Origin: an uncultured Propionivibrio sp.
Lineage (GTDB): Bacteria; Pseudomonadota; Gammaproteobacteria; Burkholderiales; Rhodocyclaceae
Assembly (NCBI GenBank): GCA_938040985.1
Contig: CALHZD010000145.1
Coordinates: 1 to 15,178, forward strand
DNA: 15,178 nucleotides
Direction of reading: 5' to 3'
This document shows positions 6,721 to 13,286 of this stretch, piece after piece. The translations under genes and the position numbers were made by a program. Below the pieces are notes generated by a model. The model saw only the letters and a list, made by a program, of their open reading frames with translations, searched no databases and was not told the origin of the DNA. The first letter of the stretch is position 1. Every line of letters begins with the position of its first letter.

Positions 6721-7050
6721 ATGAACAGACTTTTCTCGGCGGCCATTGTGCGCCCGCTGGCTTTTCTTTCCGCCCTGTTGTCCGTAACGCTGGCGCATGC
6801 CCACTCTCCGCGCCTGGCGTGCTATCCGGACGGGAACGAGTACATCGAATGCGAAGGCGGTTTTTCTGACGGCAGCAGCGCCAAAGGCGTAGAAATCAAG
6901 GTCATGTCCTACGAGGACAAAGTGCTCTGGCACGGTGCGCTGGACGCCAAATCCAGCGTGCGCTTCAAACGCCCCAAGCAGGATTTCTACGTGCGTTTCG
7001 AGGGCGGCGAAGGGCATTCGCTGGAAGTCGACCACAATGACATCCGCTGA
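6721..7050 (+). CDS. Small secreted protein of unknown function
   Basis: 109 residues, family not recognised. Residues 1-27 look like a signal peptide (cleavage AHA|HSPRL), so the mature protein would also begin with histidine (H28). The remaining ~82 residues include Cys34 and Cys44, which could form a disulfide, and a beta-rich pattern (GVEIKVMSYEDKVLWHGAL) reminiscent of a carboxypeptidase-regulatory/Ig-like fold such as the C-terminal part of DUF4198 proteins. I chose ATG 6721 because the signal peptide begins there; a TTG at 6691 would add ten hydrophobic residues. Its last 14 bases overlap the next gene. Its position suggests a periplasmic accessory of the metal transporter (inference). 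Confidence 0.65.
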   Translation: MNRLFSAAIVRPLAFLSALLSVTLAHAHSPRLACYPDGNEYIECEGGFSDGSSAKGVEIKVMSYEDKVLWHGALDAKSSVRFKRPKQDFYVRFEGGEGHSLEVDHNDIR

Positions 7051-7786
7051 TCCATCAGCCGACCTTTCAAACGCTTCTTCCGCCGCGCTGCCGGACGGCT
7101 GCATCCAGCGCGTACCGCCTGCCGGCGCCCTGCGCGAGACGCGCTGGGTGCTGCTGGCAATGGCGCTGACTCTGCTGGTCAGTACGCTGGCAATAGGCTG
7201 GCAGCGTCGCCTGCTCCCCCAGGAGCGCCTGCAAGCCCACCAGATTGACCTGTCCACCGGGCTGAGCACGGCGGAACAGGGTATCTATACCGATTTGCAG
7301 GCCGTCTACGATGAATGGCAAAGCATGAATGCGCCGCTGCCGCCGCCGACGCCGCAACGCTGGGCGGACGAGGGCTGGCCGCCGTTCATCGACGACCTGG
7401 CTGCGCGGCAACGCGGCCGCCGCCAATGGCGCCTGCTCACCGTCGGCGATCGTTACGCCTACCTGGGCACGGGCGGACATACGGAATCATCGCCGGCGCA
7501 AGGCAAACAACACGCCGCGCCGCGCATACTGCTCTGGCGGCTACCGGAAACGCATGCCATACATGCGATGGCGAAAGCAAAAGATGCTACAGAAAACGCG
7601 CATGCCGATGAATTGCTCCATACCGGCTTCGATCTCTGGCTGCATGAAGCCGATACGACGCCTGACGGCGCATTACCCGAATCCCTGGATGAAGCCAGCC
7701 TGATCCGCCACGGCTGGCGGCAGGCGGTGGCGCGCCTGCATGCGGAACATCCGCGCCTGCCGGCGCATGAAACCGGCGGATTTTAG
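7037..7786 (+). CDS. Single-pass membrane protein of unknown function in the metal locus
   Basis: 249 residues from ATG 7037, which overlaps the preceding gene by 14 bases; the frame is open further up, but that part is a shadow of the preceding gene. One membrane segment lies at ~32-51 (WVLLAMALTLLVSTLAIGW) after a ~30-residue cytoplasmic tail. The remainder is probably periplasmic: a helical part (~60-95, IDLSTGLSTAEQGIYTDLQAVYDEW) followed by a compact domain with RQWRLLTVGDRYAYLGTGG. I do not recognise the family with confidence. It may belong to the uncharacterised membrane proteins (DUF6162-like) seen beside zinc-type ABC transporters, but this was not checked. The binding-protein gene follows after ~20-28 bases. 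Confidence 0.65.
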   Translation: MTSADPSADLSNASSAALPDGCIQRVPPAGALRETRWVLLAMALTLLVSTLAIGWQRRLLPQERLQAHQIDLSTGLSTAEQGIYTDLQAVYDEWQSMNAPLPPPTPQRWADEGWPPFIDDLAARQRGRRQWRLLTVGDRYAYLGTGGHTESSPAQGKQHAAPRILLWRLPETHAIHAMAKAKDATENAHADELLHTGFDLWLHEADTTPDGALPESLDEASLIRHGWRQAVARLHAEHPRLPAHETGGF

Positions 7787-7814
7787 ACATGAATGACCTG
7801 AATGGATGTTTTTG

Positions 7815-8771
7815 ATGAAACTGACCTTACCAGCACATTTTTCTGATCCCTGCGCCTCGGGCTGCCGCCGCGCCCGCCGCCGCTTTCTTACCGGCCTGGC
7901 CGCGCTTGCCGCCGGCGCGTGCCTACCACCGGCGCGTGCGGCGGCCTTGACGGTCGGCGTGACATTGCACCCTTATTACAGCTTTGTCGCCAACATTGTC
8001 GGCGACCACGCGCGGGTATTGCCCCTGATCGACGCCGGTTTCAATCCGCACGCCTACGAGCCGCGCGCCGAAGACATCAAGCGCATCAACCAGATGAGCG
8101 TCGTCGTGCTCAATGCCATCGGGCACGATGATTTTGCCAAGCGGATGATCGCCGCCAGCGACAAGCCGCAGTTGCCGACTATCAACGCCAACGCCGACGT
8201 ACCGCTGCTCTCCACCATGGCCTTGGGCGCGCCGCTGGGTCGGGCAGTCAACCCGCACACTTTTATTTCCATCAGCGCCTCCATGATCCAGGTCAACACC
8301 ATCGCGCACGAACTGGGCAAACTGGCGCCTGCGGAGGCCGCCTTCTTCGTCGACAACGCCCGCATTTACAACCGCCGCCTGCGCAAACTACGCGCCGATG
8401 CGCTGTCCAGGGTGACGCGGGCGCCCGACGCCAGTTTTCGCGTCGCGACGGTGCATGGCGCCTACGATTACCTGCTGCGTGAATTCGGGCTGGAAGTGAG
8501 CGCCGTTGTCGAGCCGGCGCATGGCATGGAGCCGAGCGCCGCGCAGTTTCGCGCCATGGTCGAGCGCGTGCGCACGCAGAACATCCGCGTGCTGTTTGCC
8601 GAACAGGACAACCCGACCGGCTTCGTGCGGACGCTAGTACGCGAAACCGGCATGAAAGTCTATCCGCTCACGCACATTTCGCACGGGGCTTACACGGCGG
8701 ATAAATTCGAGAAAGATATGGCTTACAACCTCGACACCGTGGTGCGCGCCATCCAGGAATCGCACGCATGA
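7815..8771 (+). CDS. Metal ABC transporter substrate-binding protein (ZnuA/TroA type, cluster A-I)
   Basis: 318 residues from ATG 7815 (GGA 8 bases upstream); ATG 7806 would add three. It captures a divalent metal in the periplasm for the transporter encoded next. The N-terminus carries RRARRRFLTGLAALAAG followed by an Ala-rich cleavage region, which resembles a Tat signal. Family ligands are visible: His79 in NPHAYEP, His148 in NPHTF, His214 in VHGAYDYL and the acidic pair in FAEQDN (~263-265). The long helix linking the two lobes falls at ~170-195. The histidine-rich loop of typical ZnuA is absent, so zinc is likely but manganese or iron remain possible. Its stop overlaps the ATPase start (ATGA). 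Confidence 0.88.
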   Translation: MKLTLPAHFSDPCASGCRRARRRFLTGLAALAAGACLPPARAAALTVGVTLHPYYSFVANIVGDHARVLPLIDAGFNPHAYEPRAEDIKRINQMSVVVLNAIGHDDFAKRMIAASDKPQLPTINANADVPLLSTMALGAPLGRAVNPHTFISISASMIQVNTIAHELGKLAPAEAAFFVDNARIYNRRLRKLRADALSRVTRAPDASFRVATVHGAYDYLLREFGLEVSAVVEPAHGMEPSAAQFRAMVERVRTQNIRVLFAEQDNPTGFVRTLVRETGMKVYPLTHISHGAYTADKFEKDMAYNLDTVVRAIQESHA

Positions 8772-9571
8772 GCGCAGCGCCCGCCATCGGTCCGGCCGTG
8801 TGCCTGCGGGATGTCCGCCTGCAACTGGGCGCCACGCCCATTTTGCACGGGATCGACTGGCAGGTGCGGGCAGGCGAAGTGCACGCACTGGTCGGCGCCA
8901 ACGGCTGCGGCAAGAGCAGTCTCATCAAGACGCTGCTCGGCCAGATGCCGCATCGCGGTGAAGTGACGCTGCACTGGCCGGGCGATACGCCCGGCACGCT
9001 GGCTTATGTGCCGCAGGCCATCGAGTGCGATCGTACCCTGCCGATGACGGTGCAGGATTTCATGGCCTGCATGTTGCAGCCGCAGCCGCTGTTCTGGGGC
9101 ATCCGCCGCGCCGTGCGCGAGCGCATCGCCGCGGCGCTGGGGCGCGTCGATATGACGCATAAAATGACCAGCCGCATGGGCGACCTCTCCGGCGGCGAAC
9201 GCCAGCGCGTGCTGCTGGCGCAAAGCCTGCTGCCGCCGGCGCAACTGGTGTTGCTGGACGAACCGATGGCGGCGCTCGATCAGGCGGGCATTGCCGTCTT
9301 TGAAACCCTGCTGGGCGACTGGCGGCGTTCGGGCGCAACCGTAATCTGGGTGGAACACGATCTGGCGGCCGTCTGCCGCCTGTCCAGCCGGGTAACGGCG
9401 ATGCGCCGCGGCCGCATGCTATGGACACGAACGCCTGATGCGCTGCACGACGCCGACATGCTGCTGCAACTGTTCGCGCACACCAGCATGCCGGATGACG
9501 CCACGCCCTCCGCGCCGAACGGTCAGGGAAAACAAAGCGCCCATAAAATGCAGGAGGAGAAGACCGTATGA
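8768..9571 (+). CDS. Metal ABC transporter ATP-binding protein (ZnuC type)
   Basis: 267 residues; hydrolyses ATP to drive import. All ATPase motifs are present: Walker A GANGCGKSS (43-51), Q-loop Gln83, signature LSGGERQR (140-147), Walker B LVLLDEP (160-166), D-loop ALD and H-loop His197 in EHD. The C-terminal ~25 residues are a low-complexity tail. It overlaps the binding-protein gene by 4 bases and the permease gene by 4 bases, so the three are translationally coupled and should form one transporter. Confidence 0.92.
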   Translation: MSAAPAIGPAVCLRDVRLQLGATPILHGIDWQVRAGEVHALVGANGCGKSSLIKTLLGQMPHRGEVTLHWPGDTPGTLAYVPQAIECDRTLPMTVQDFMACMLQPQPLFWGIRRAVRERIAAALGRVDMTHKMTSRMGDLSGGERQRVLLAQSLLPPAQLVLLDEPMAALDQAGIAVFETLLGDWRRSGATVIWVEHDLAAVCRLSSRVTAMRRGRMLWTRTPDALHDADMLLQLFAHTSMPDDATPSAPNGQGKQSAHKMQEEKTV

Positions 9572-10467
9572 GCCAATACTGGGATGCCGTGCATCACACC
9601 CTGCAGGCGGGCGCGGTGGCCGGCTGGCTGCCGCATATGCTGCAATACGGCTTCGTCATCAATGCGCTGCTGGCCGGCTGTCTGCTGGGGCCGCTGCTAG
9701 GCGGGCTGGGGACGCTGGTCGTGGTCAAGCGCTTCGCCTTTTTCTCGGAAGCGGTCGGGCATGCGGCGCTCACCGGCATCGCTATCGGCATCATGGTCGG
9801 CGAACCGGCCGGCAGTCCTTACGCCAGCCTGTTCGGCTTCTGCATTCTGTTCGGCCTGCTGCTCAATTACCTGCGCGGGCGCACGGGGCTCTCGCCCGAT
9901 ACGCTGATCGGCGTTTTCCTCGCCGTCTCGCTGGCGCTCGGTTCCAGCCTGCTGCTGCTGCTCGCCGCGCGCATCAACATTCACATTCTGGAGAACGTGC
10001 TGTTCGGCTCCGTACTAACCGTCAATGGCCGTGATCTGGGCGTGCTCGCCTGCGTCACCATTTTTACGATGATCGTGCTGCATCGCACCTATAACCGCGC
10101 CATGCTGGCCAGCTTCCACGCGCCGCTGGCGCAGGCGCGCAAACTGCCCGTGCAGTGGCTCGACTACGTTTTCGTCATGCTCGTCACCATCGTCACCGTC
10201 GCCGCAGTCAAAATCATCGGCGCCATGCTGGTCGGTGCGCTGCTCGTTATTCCCGCCGCCTCGGCGCGCCTGCTGGCCCGCTCGATGCGCAGTTTTTTCT
10301 GGCTCACCGTGATATTCGCTACGGCCTGTACGCTGACGGGCATTGCCGTGCCCGTCGCACTGGATCTTGCCGTGCCGTCGGGCGCAGCCGTCATTTTGTG
10401 CGCCGGCGCACTGTTCGGGCTGGCCGTGCTGGGACGCGCCCGTGTGGCGCAACCGGCCATTGTGTAG
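9568..10467 (+). CDS. Metal ABC transporter permease (ZnuB/ABC-3 type)
   Basis: 299 residues forming the membrane channel. About eight or nine hydrophobic segments are visible (e.g. ~29-50, ~88-103, ~113-137, ~153-170, ~191-215, ~218-234, ~245-262 and ~271-290). Family motifs include FFSEAVGHAALTGIAIG near 58-74, the helical region contacting the ATPase, and KIIGAMLVGALLVIPAA near 214-230, typical of cluster A-I permeases for zinc, manganese or iron. It has a strong ribosome-binding site (AGGAGG) inside the end of the ATPase gene. Confidence 0.92.
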   Translation: MSQYWDAVHHTLQAGAVAGWLPHMLQYGFVINALLAGCLLGPLLGGLGTLVVVKRFAFFSEAVGHAALTGIAIGIMVGEPAGSPYASLFGFCILFGLLLNYLRGRTGLSPDTLIGVFLAVSLALGSSLLLLLAARINIHILENVLFGSVLTVNGRDLGVLACVTIFTMIVLHRTYNRAMLASFHAPLAQARKLPVQWLDYVFVMLVTIVTVAAVKIIGAMLVGALLVIPAASARLLARSMRSFFWLTVIFATACTLTGIAVPVALDLAVPSGAAVILCAGALFGLAVLGRARVAQPAIV

Positions 10468-10598
10468 TTGATCAATCGCGCATTTTTTACGGACATTACC
10501 CCGCCTTGTCGCATTTTTTGTCGTTCGCCGCCAGTGAAAAAGAGTAGGCTCTCCCGGCTATCTAATTTTCTTCGCAAGGCGGAATTTGGAGGCTTACC

Positions 10599-11594
10599 AT
10601 GTTTTGCAAACGTCTTTTTTCGGTTCTGAACACCGCGTTCTGTCTAGTCTTCTGGCTGGCGCTGCCAGCCGCAACGCATGCGGCTCCTGATAGCGCCCAA
10701 ACAGCAAAACCGGCCGATCAGGCTCCGGCAATACGGGCAACACGCGCCGAACCGCTGCGTGTACTGGCGGCGCACCCGGTGGTCTACGGACTGGCGCGAC
10801 AGCTAATGCAAGGCGCCGACGGCCTGGCGCTAACCCGGGTTGCGCCGGCGCGCCTGCCCGCCAACCGCATTCCCGCCTATCTGCTCGGGCGCGGTCAGGA
10901 TGCGCTGATGGACGCGGCCGCCCGCTCCCAGGCCGTACTGACGCTGCGTTCCATCTGGCCGGATGACCAGCTCTACCCGCTGGCGCGGCGGGCAAACATC
11001 CGCATCGTCGAAATCGATGTCGCCAACCCTGTCGAAGGCGACCTGCCAGGCATCACCCTGCTGGGCGGCAAGGCCGGCGCAATCAGCGATGCCGGCTTCC
11101 TCAACAATCCCCCTTGGCAGGATAGCGCCAACCTGGCGCGAATGGCCGCGCTCATGGTCAACGCGCTTGCGCGCCTTGCGCCAGACGCTGCGCCGCGTCT
11201 ACAGGCCAATCTGAACGTGATCAATCAGCGCCTGCAACAGGCCGCCTCGCAAACCAGCCGCGCCCTGGCGGAAGCGGAGCAACTTTCCGTACTCCTCCTC
11301 TCGCCGCGCATGCACGTGCTGGCCGACGCCTTGCAGCTCGAACCCGTCTCCTGGCAGATTCCGGAAAACGATGCCGAATTGCCGGCCGCATTGGCCCAGG
11401 CACTGGCGCGAGGCAAACCGCGGGTGGCGCTCACCCACACCTCCCCCGACGAAGCCGCGGCAAAACTGATTGCAGAAAGCGGTGCAAAACTGGTGATACT
11501 TTCCGAAAATGCCGACGACCCCGTCACGGCCCTGATCGATGCCATGCAAGCTATCGGCGAAGCCATGCACGCCGCCCGGCGGCCTAATTCATAA
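10599..11594 (+). CDS. Second, divergent ZnuA-like binding protein lacking the usual metal ligands
   Basis: 331 residues with a signal peptide at 1-29 (cleavage around THA|AP), a ~20-residue Ala/Pro linker, then a region that resembles a cluster A-I binding protein in layout: PLRVLAAHPVVYGLARQLM (first lobe), a long alpha-helical middle (~205-235, ANLNVINQRLQQAASQTSRALAEAEQ) and a second lobe ending with LIDAMQAIGEAMHAARR. The ligand positions differ: where the first protein has NPHAYEP this one has RIPAYLL, and no DPH/NPH or SH motif follows. It may bind another ligand, act as an accessory, or be decaying. It has a good ribosome-binding site (TTGGAGG, 8 bases before ATG) and lies 131 bases after the permease gene, so it may have its own promoter. 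The fold assignment is an inference from layout. Confidence 0.65.
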   Translation: MFCKRLFSVLNTAFCLVFWLALPAATHAAPDSAQTAKPADQAPAIRATRAEPLRVLAAHPVVYGLARQLMQGADGLALTRVAPARLPANRIPAYLLGRGQDALMDAAARSQAVLTLRSIWPDDQLYPLARRANIRIVEIDVANPVEGDLPGITLLGGKAGAISDAGFLNNPPWQDSANLARMAALMVNALARLAPDAAPRLQANLNVINQRLQQAASQTSRALAEAEQLSVLLLSPRMHVLADALQLEPVSWQIPENDAELPAALAQALARGKPRVALTHTSPDEAAAKLIAESGAKLVILSENADDPVTALIDAMQAIGEAMHAARRPNS

Positions 11595-11606
11595 CTCCCC
11601 TGCGCC

Positions 11607-11632
11607 GCACCAAGGCCTGCGGCTTGCGGTGC
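11607..11632. terminator. Possible weak hairpin after the second binding-protein gene
   Basis: GCAC (11607-11610) + CAAGGCC pair with GGCTTG + GTGC (11629-11632), with one bulged G and two unpaired bases. No T-run follows. Low confidence. Confidence 0.25.
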
Positions 11633-11768
11633 TTCGATATTCTGTTGGCGCGGTCTTTCTTCAGTCTTTTAAGTGTTCGCAGCGCATCATCCAAACACAT
11701 TTATCCGAAAGATGAGAAGCGTATGCGTTCAAACAAGGCAAACTGGACCTTTCAACCCTAAAAAGAAA

Positions 11769-11800
11769 ACGAAGGCTTAGGAATCTTCCTAAGCCTTCGT
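11769..11800. terminator. Strong rho-independent terminator, probably bidirectional
   Basis: A perfect 15-bp stem (11769-11783 with 11786-11800; left arm ACGAAGGCTTAGGAA) with a 2-base loop is followed by TTTTTT on the + strand and, read from the - strand, by TTTTCTTTTT. It lies 5 bases beyond the tRNA 3' end, so it ends the tRNA transcript and also stops transcription from the left. Confidence 0.85.
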
Positions 11801-11805
11801 TTTTT

Positions 11806-11882
11806 TGGTGGGCCCGCAGGGACTTGAACCCTGGACCAAAGGATTATGAGTCCTCTGCTCTGACCAACTGAGCTACAGGCCC
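11806..11882 (-). tRNA. tRNA with anticodon CAT (probably tRNA-Ile2)
   Basis: On the - strand, GGGCCTG pairs with CGGGCCC to form the acceptor stem, the D-arm begins TAGCTCAGTTGG, the anticodon loop is CTCATAA (anticodon CAT) with stem GGA/TCC, and the T-arm is CAGGG-TTCAAGT-CCCTG. The sequence ends ACCA, so CCA is encoded (77 nt). CAT can mean Met or, after lysidine modification, Ile. The GAGGACTCATAATCC core resembles the Ile2 type rather than the elongator Met type (CATCACTCATAATG). It is placed directly downstream of rpoD, an arrangement I recall in other proteobacteria. Confidence 0.85.
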
Positions 11883-11956
11883 GAAATTGTTTGCACGGCT
11901 GCCGTGTCGCGTTTCTTCCGCTTCCGGATCACACATACCGCAACCGGTGCATTCGA

Positions 11957-12376
11957 TTAATGGTTACTGCTGTCAAGGAAACTGCGCAGTTTGTCCGAAC
12001 GCGAAGGATGGCGTAATTTGCGCAATGCCTTGGCTTCAATCTGGCGGATGCGTTCACGCGTCACGTCAAACTGTTTGCCGACCTCCTCCAGTGTATGGTC
12101 GGTATTCATTTCAATGCCAAAACGCATGCGCAGCACCTTGGCTTCTCGCGGCGTCAGCGTATCCAGCACATCCTTGGTAATCAGGCGCAGGCTGGAAAAC
12201 AGGGCGGCATCGGTCGGCGCCAAGGTGGCGGCATCCTCGATGAAATCGCCCAAATGCGAGTCGTCATCGTCGCCGATGGGCGTTTCCATCGAAATCGGCT
12301 CTTTGCTGATCTTGAGAATCTTGCGGATCTTTTCTTCCGGCATTTCCATTTTTTTTGCCAGCGTCGCCGCATCGGC
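11957..12376 (-). CDS. rpoD: RNA polymerase sigma-70 factor RpoD, C-terminal fragment
   Basis: 139 residues of the housekeeping sigma factor; normal length is over 600. It begins (in reading direction) at DAATLAKKMEMPEEK, runs through the conserved ISMETPIGDDDDSHLGDFIED of region 3, and ends with region 4 (LTPREAKVLRMRFGIEMNT and TLEEVGKQFDVTRERIRQIE, the -35-binding helix-turn-helix). The 5' end is lost at the join near 12,365-12,385, where the same frame becomes antisense to an unrelated gene. The truncation is an assembly effect, not biology. Region 4 is so conserved that it does not say which genus this is. Confidence 0.93.
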   Translation of the reverse strand, partial: ADAATLAKKMEMPEEKIRKILKISKEPISMETPIGDDDDSHLGDFIEDAATLAPTDAALFSSLRLITKDVLDTLTPREAKVLRMRFGIEMNTDHTLEEVGKQFDVTRERIRQIEAKALRKLRHPSRSDKLRSFLDSSNH

Positions 12377-12385
12377 CTGCCCGTG
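12360..12385. other. Probable chimeric join 1 (rpoD to cyclo-ligase gene)
   Basis: On the - strand rpoD coding sequence can be read up to about 12376, and on the + strand cyclo-ligase coding sequence can be read from about 12374. Neither gene is complete, and they face each other head-on through the same bases, so the two pieces come from different places. The exact point is uncertain within ~25 bases. Confidence 0.85.
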
Positions 12386-12730
12386 ATGGACAAGGCCAGC
12401 AAAACCCTGGCCTTTCACGACTGGCGCCCCGGCTGCCCGATGGAAATGGATGCCTGGGGCATTCCCCAGCCCAAGGGCACGCCAGCTATCGCGCCCGATC
12501 TGCTGCTGGTGCCTTGCGTGGGCTATGCGCCCGGCGGCGTGCGCCTGGGCTACGGCGGCGGCTTTTATGACCGCACCCTGGCCGCGCTGCGCCCGCGCCC
12601 CTATGCCGTGGGCCTGGCCTTCGCCTGCGCCTTCGTGGCCGATTTGCTGCCCGAGCCGCACGACGCGCCGCTGGACGCCATCCTCACCGACTGCGGCCTG
12701 GCCTGGCCCGCCGAGGCCGAATCGCATTGA
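12374..12730 (+). CDS. 5-formyltetrahydrofolate cyclo-ligase, C-terminal fragment
   Basis: About 118 residues of a ~190-residue enzyme that converts 5-formyl-THF to 5,10-methenyl-THF with ATP. The frame carries PMEMDAWGIPQP, IAPDLLLVPCVGY and RLGYGGGFYDRTL, the family's ATP/folate-binding signature, with the conserved GYGGGFYDR. It ends properly with TGA at 12728-12730. The N-terminal third is missing at join 1. Very high GC suggests a source like the clpB piece that follows, not the metal locus. Confidence 0.9.
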   Translation, partial: GLPVMDKASKTLAFHDWRPGCPMEMDAWGIPQPKGTPAIAPDLLLVPCVGYAPGGVRLGYGGGFYDRTLAALRPRPYAVGLAFACAFVADLLPEPHDAPLDAILTDCGLAWPAEAESH

Positions 12731-12734
12731 AAAC

Positions 12735-12821
12735 AGGAGCAAATTCAAGACCCGTGAAAACGGCTCTGGCGCAATTTCCACCAGGACCTCATGCTATTTG
12801 AAAAGGAGCAAAAAAAGACCC
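12735..12821. repeat. Two copies of AGGAGCAAA...AGACCC
   Basis: Copies at 12735-12753 and 12804-12821 share AGGAGCAAA and AGACCC, with 3-4 variable bases between them, in the cyclo-ligase to clpB gap. Each follows a GAAAA-type run. Possibly a lineage-specific intergenic repeat; function unknown. Confidence 0.4.
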
Positions 12822-12851
12822 TTCATCCAGCCCCTCCAGGCGGCTGCCCGG

Positions 12852-12879
12852 CTTGAAAAAGAACGGGGCAGCCGCAACT
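12852..12879 (+). promoter_or_regulatory. Candidate heat-shock (sigma-32) promoter for clpB
   Basis: CTTGAAA (12852-12858) matches the sigma-32 -35 element; after 13 bases comes CCGCAACT, matching CCCCAT at 4 of 6 bases. It lies 56 bases before the clpB ATG. ClpB is classically heat-induced, which fits. The -10 half is weak. Confidence 0.4.
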
Positions 12880-12934
12880 GCCCTGTGTCATTGGGAGCGT
12901 GCGCGCTGCACGCTCACGAAAGGAGAAAACACTG

Positions 12935-13286
12935 ATGCGAGCCGACAAATTCACCACCAAATTTCAAGACGCGCTGGGCGACGCCCAGTCGCTGGCGCTG
13001 GGCAAAGACCACGCCTACATCCAGCCCGAGCACTTGCTGGCCGCCATGCTGCGGCAAGAAGGCGGCCCCAAGTCGCTTTTGCAGCGCGCGGGCGTGAACA
13101 CGCAGCAGCTGGCGCAGGCGCTGGACGCTGCCGTGCAGCGCCTGCCGCAAGTGCAGGGCCAGGAGCAGGTGCAGCCCAGCCCTGATCTGATGAAGCTGCT
13201 GCAAGCCACCGAAAAAGAATCCATCAAGCGCGGCGACCAGTTCATCCCCAGCGAAATGTTTTTGCTGGCGCTCACCGAAGCCAAGC
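12935..13286 (+). CDS. clpB: ClpB disaggregase, N-terminal fragment
   Basis: About 117 residues of a protein normally ~860 long. MRADKFTTKFQDALGDAQS, the DHAYIQPEHLLAAML motif and KRGDQFIPSEMFLLAL are the tandem Clp-N repeats that recognise aggregated substrates with DnaK's help. Both AAA+ modules are missing. AAAGGAG lies 9 bases before ATG 12935. The frame runs on without a stop into a GltD-like sequence at 13,278-13,286, which is a join and not a real fusion. Confidence 0.92.
13278..13286. other. Probable chimeric join 2 (clpB to gltD-like gene)
   Basis: GAAGCCAAG is fitting sequence for both genes: ...LLALTEAK in ClpB and EAKRCLDCAKPTC in the glutamate-synthase family. Codon use and GC drop immediately afterwards. 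Short shared sequence at the switch is typical of assembly or amplification chimeras. Confidence 0.85.

Noticed and set aside
12095..12730. A 211-residue + strand protein overlapping rpoD
   Set aside because: Its first ~93 residues are antisense to rpoD; only the part from ~12374 is cyclo-ligase.
11957..12781. A 274-residue RpoD-like protein
   Set aside because: Its first half is antisense of the cyclo-ligase gene; only 11957-12376 is RpoD.
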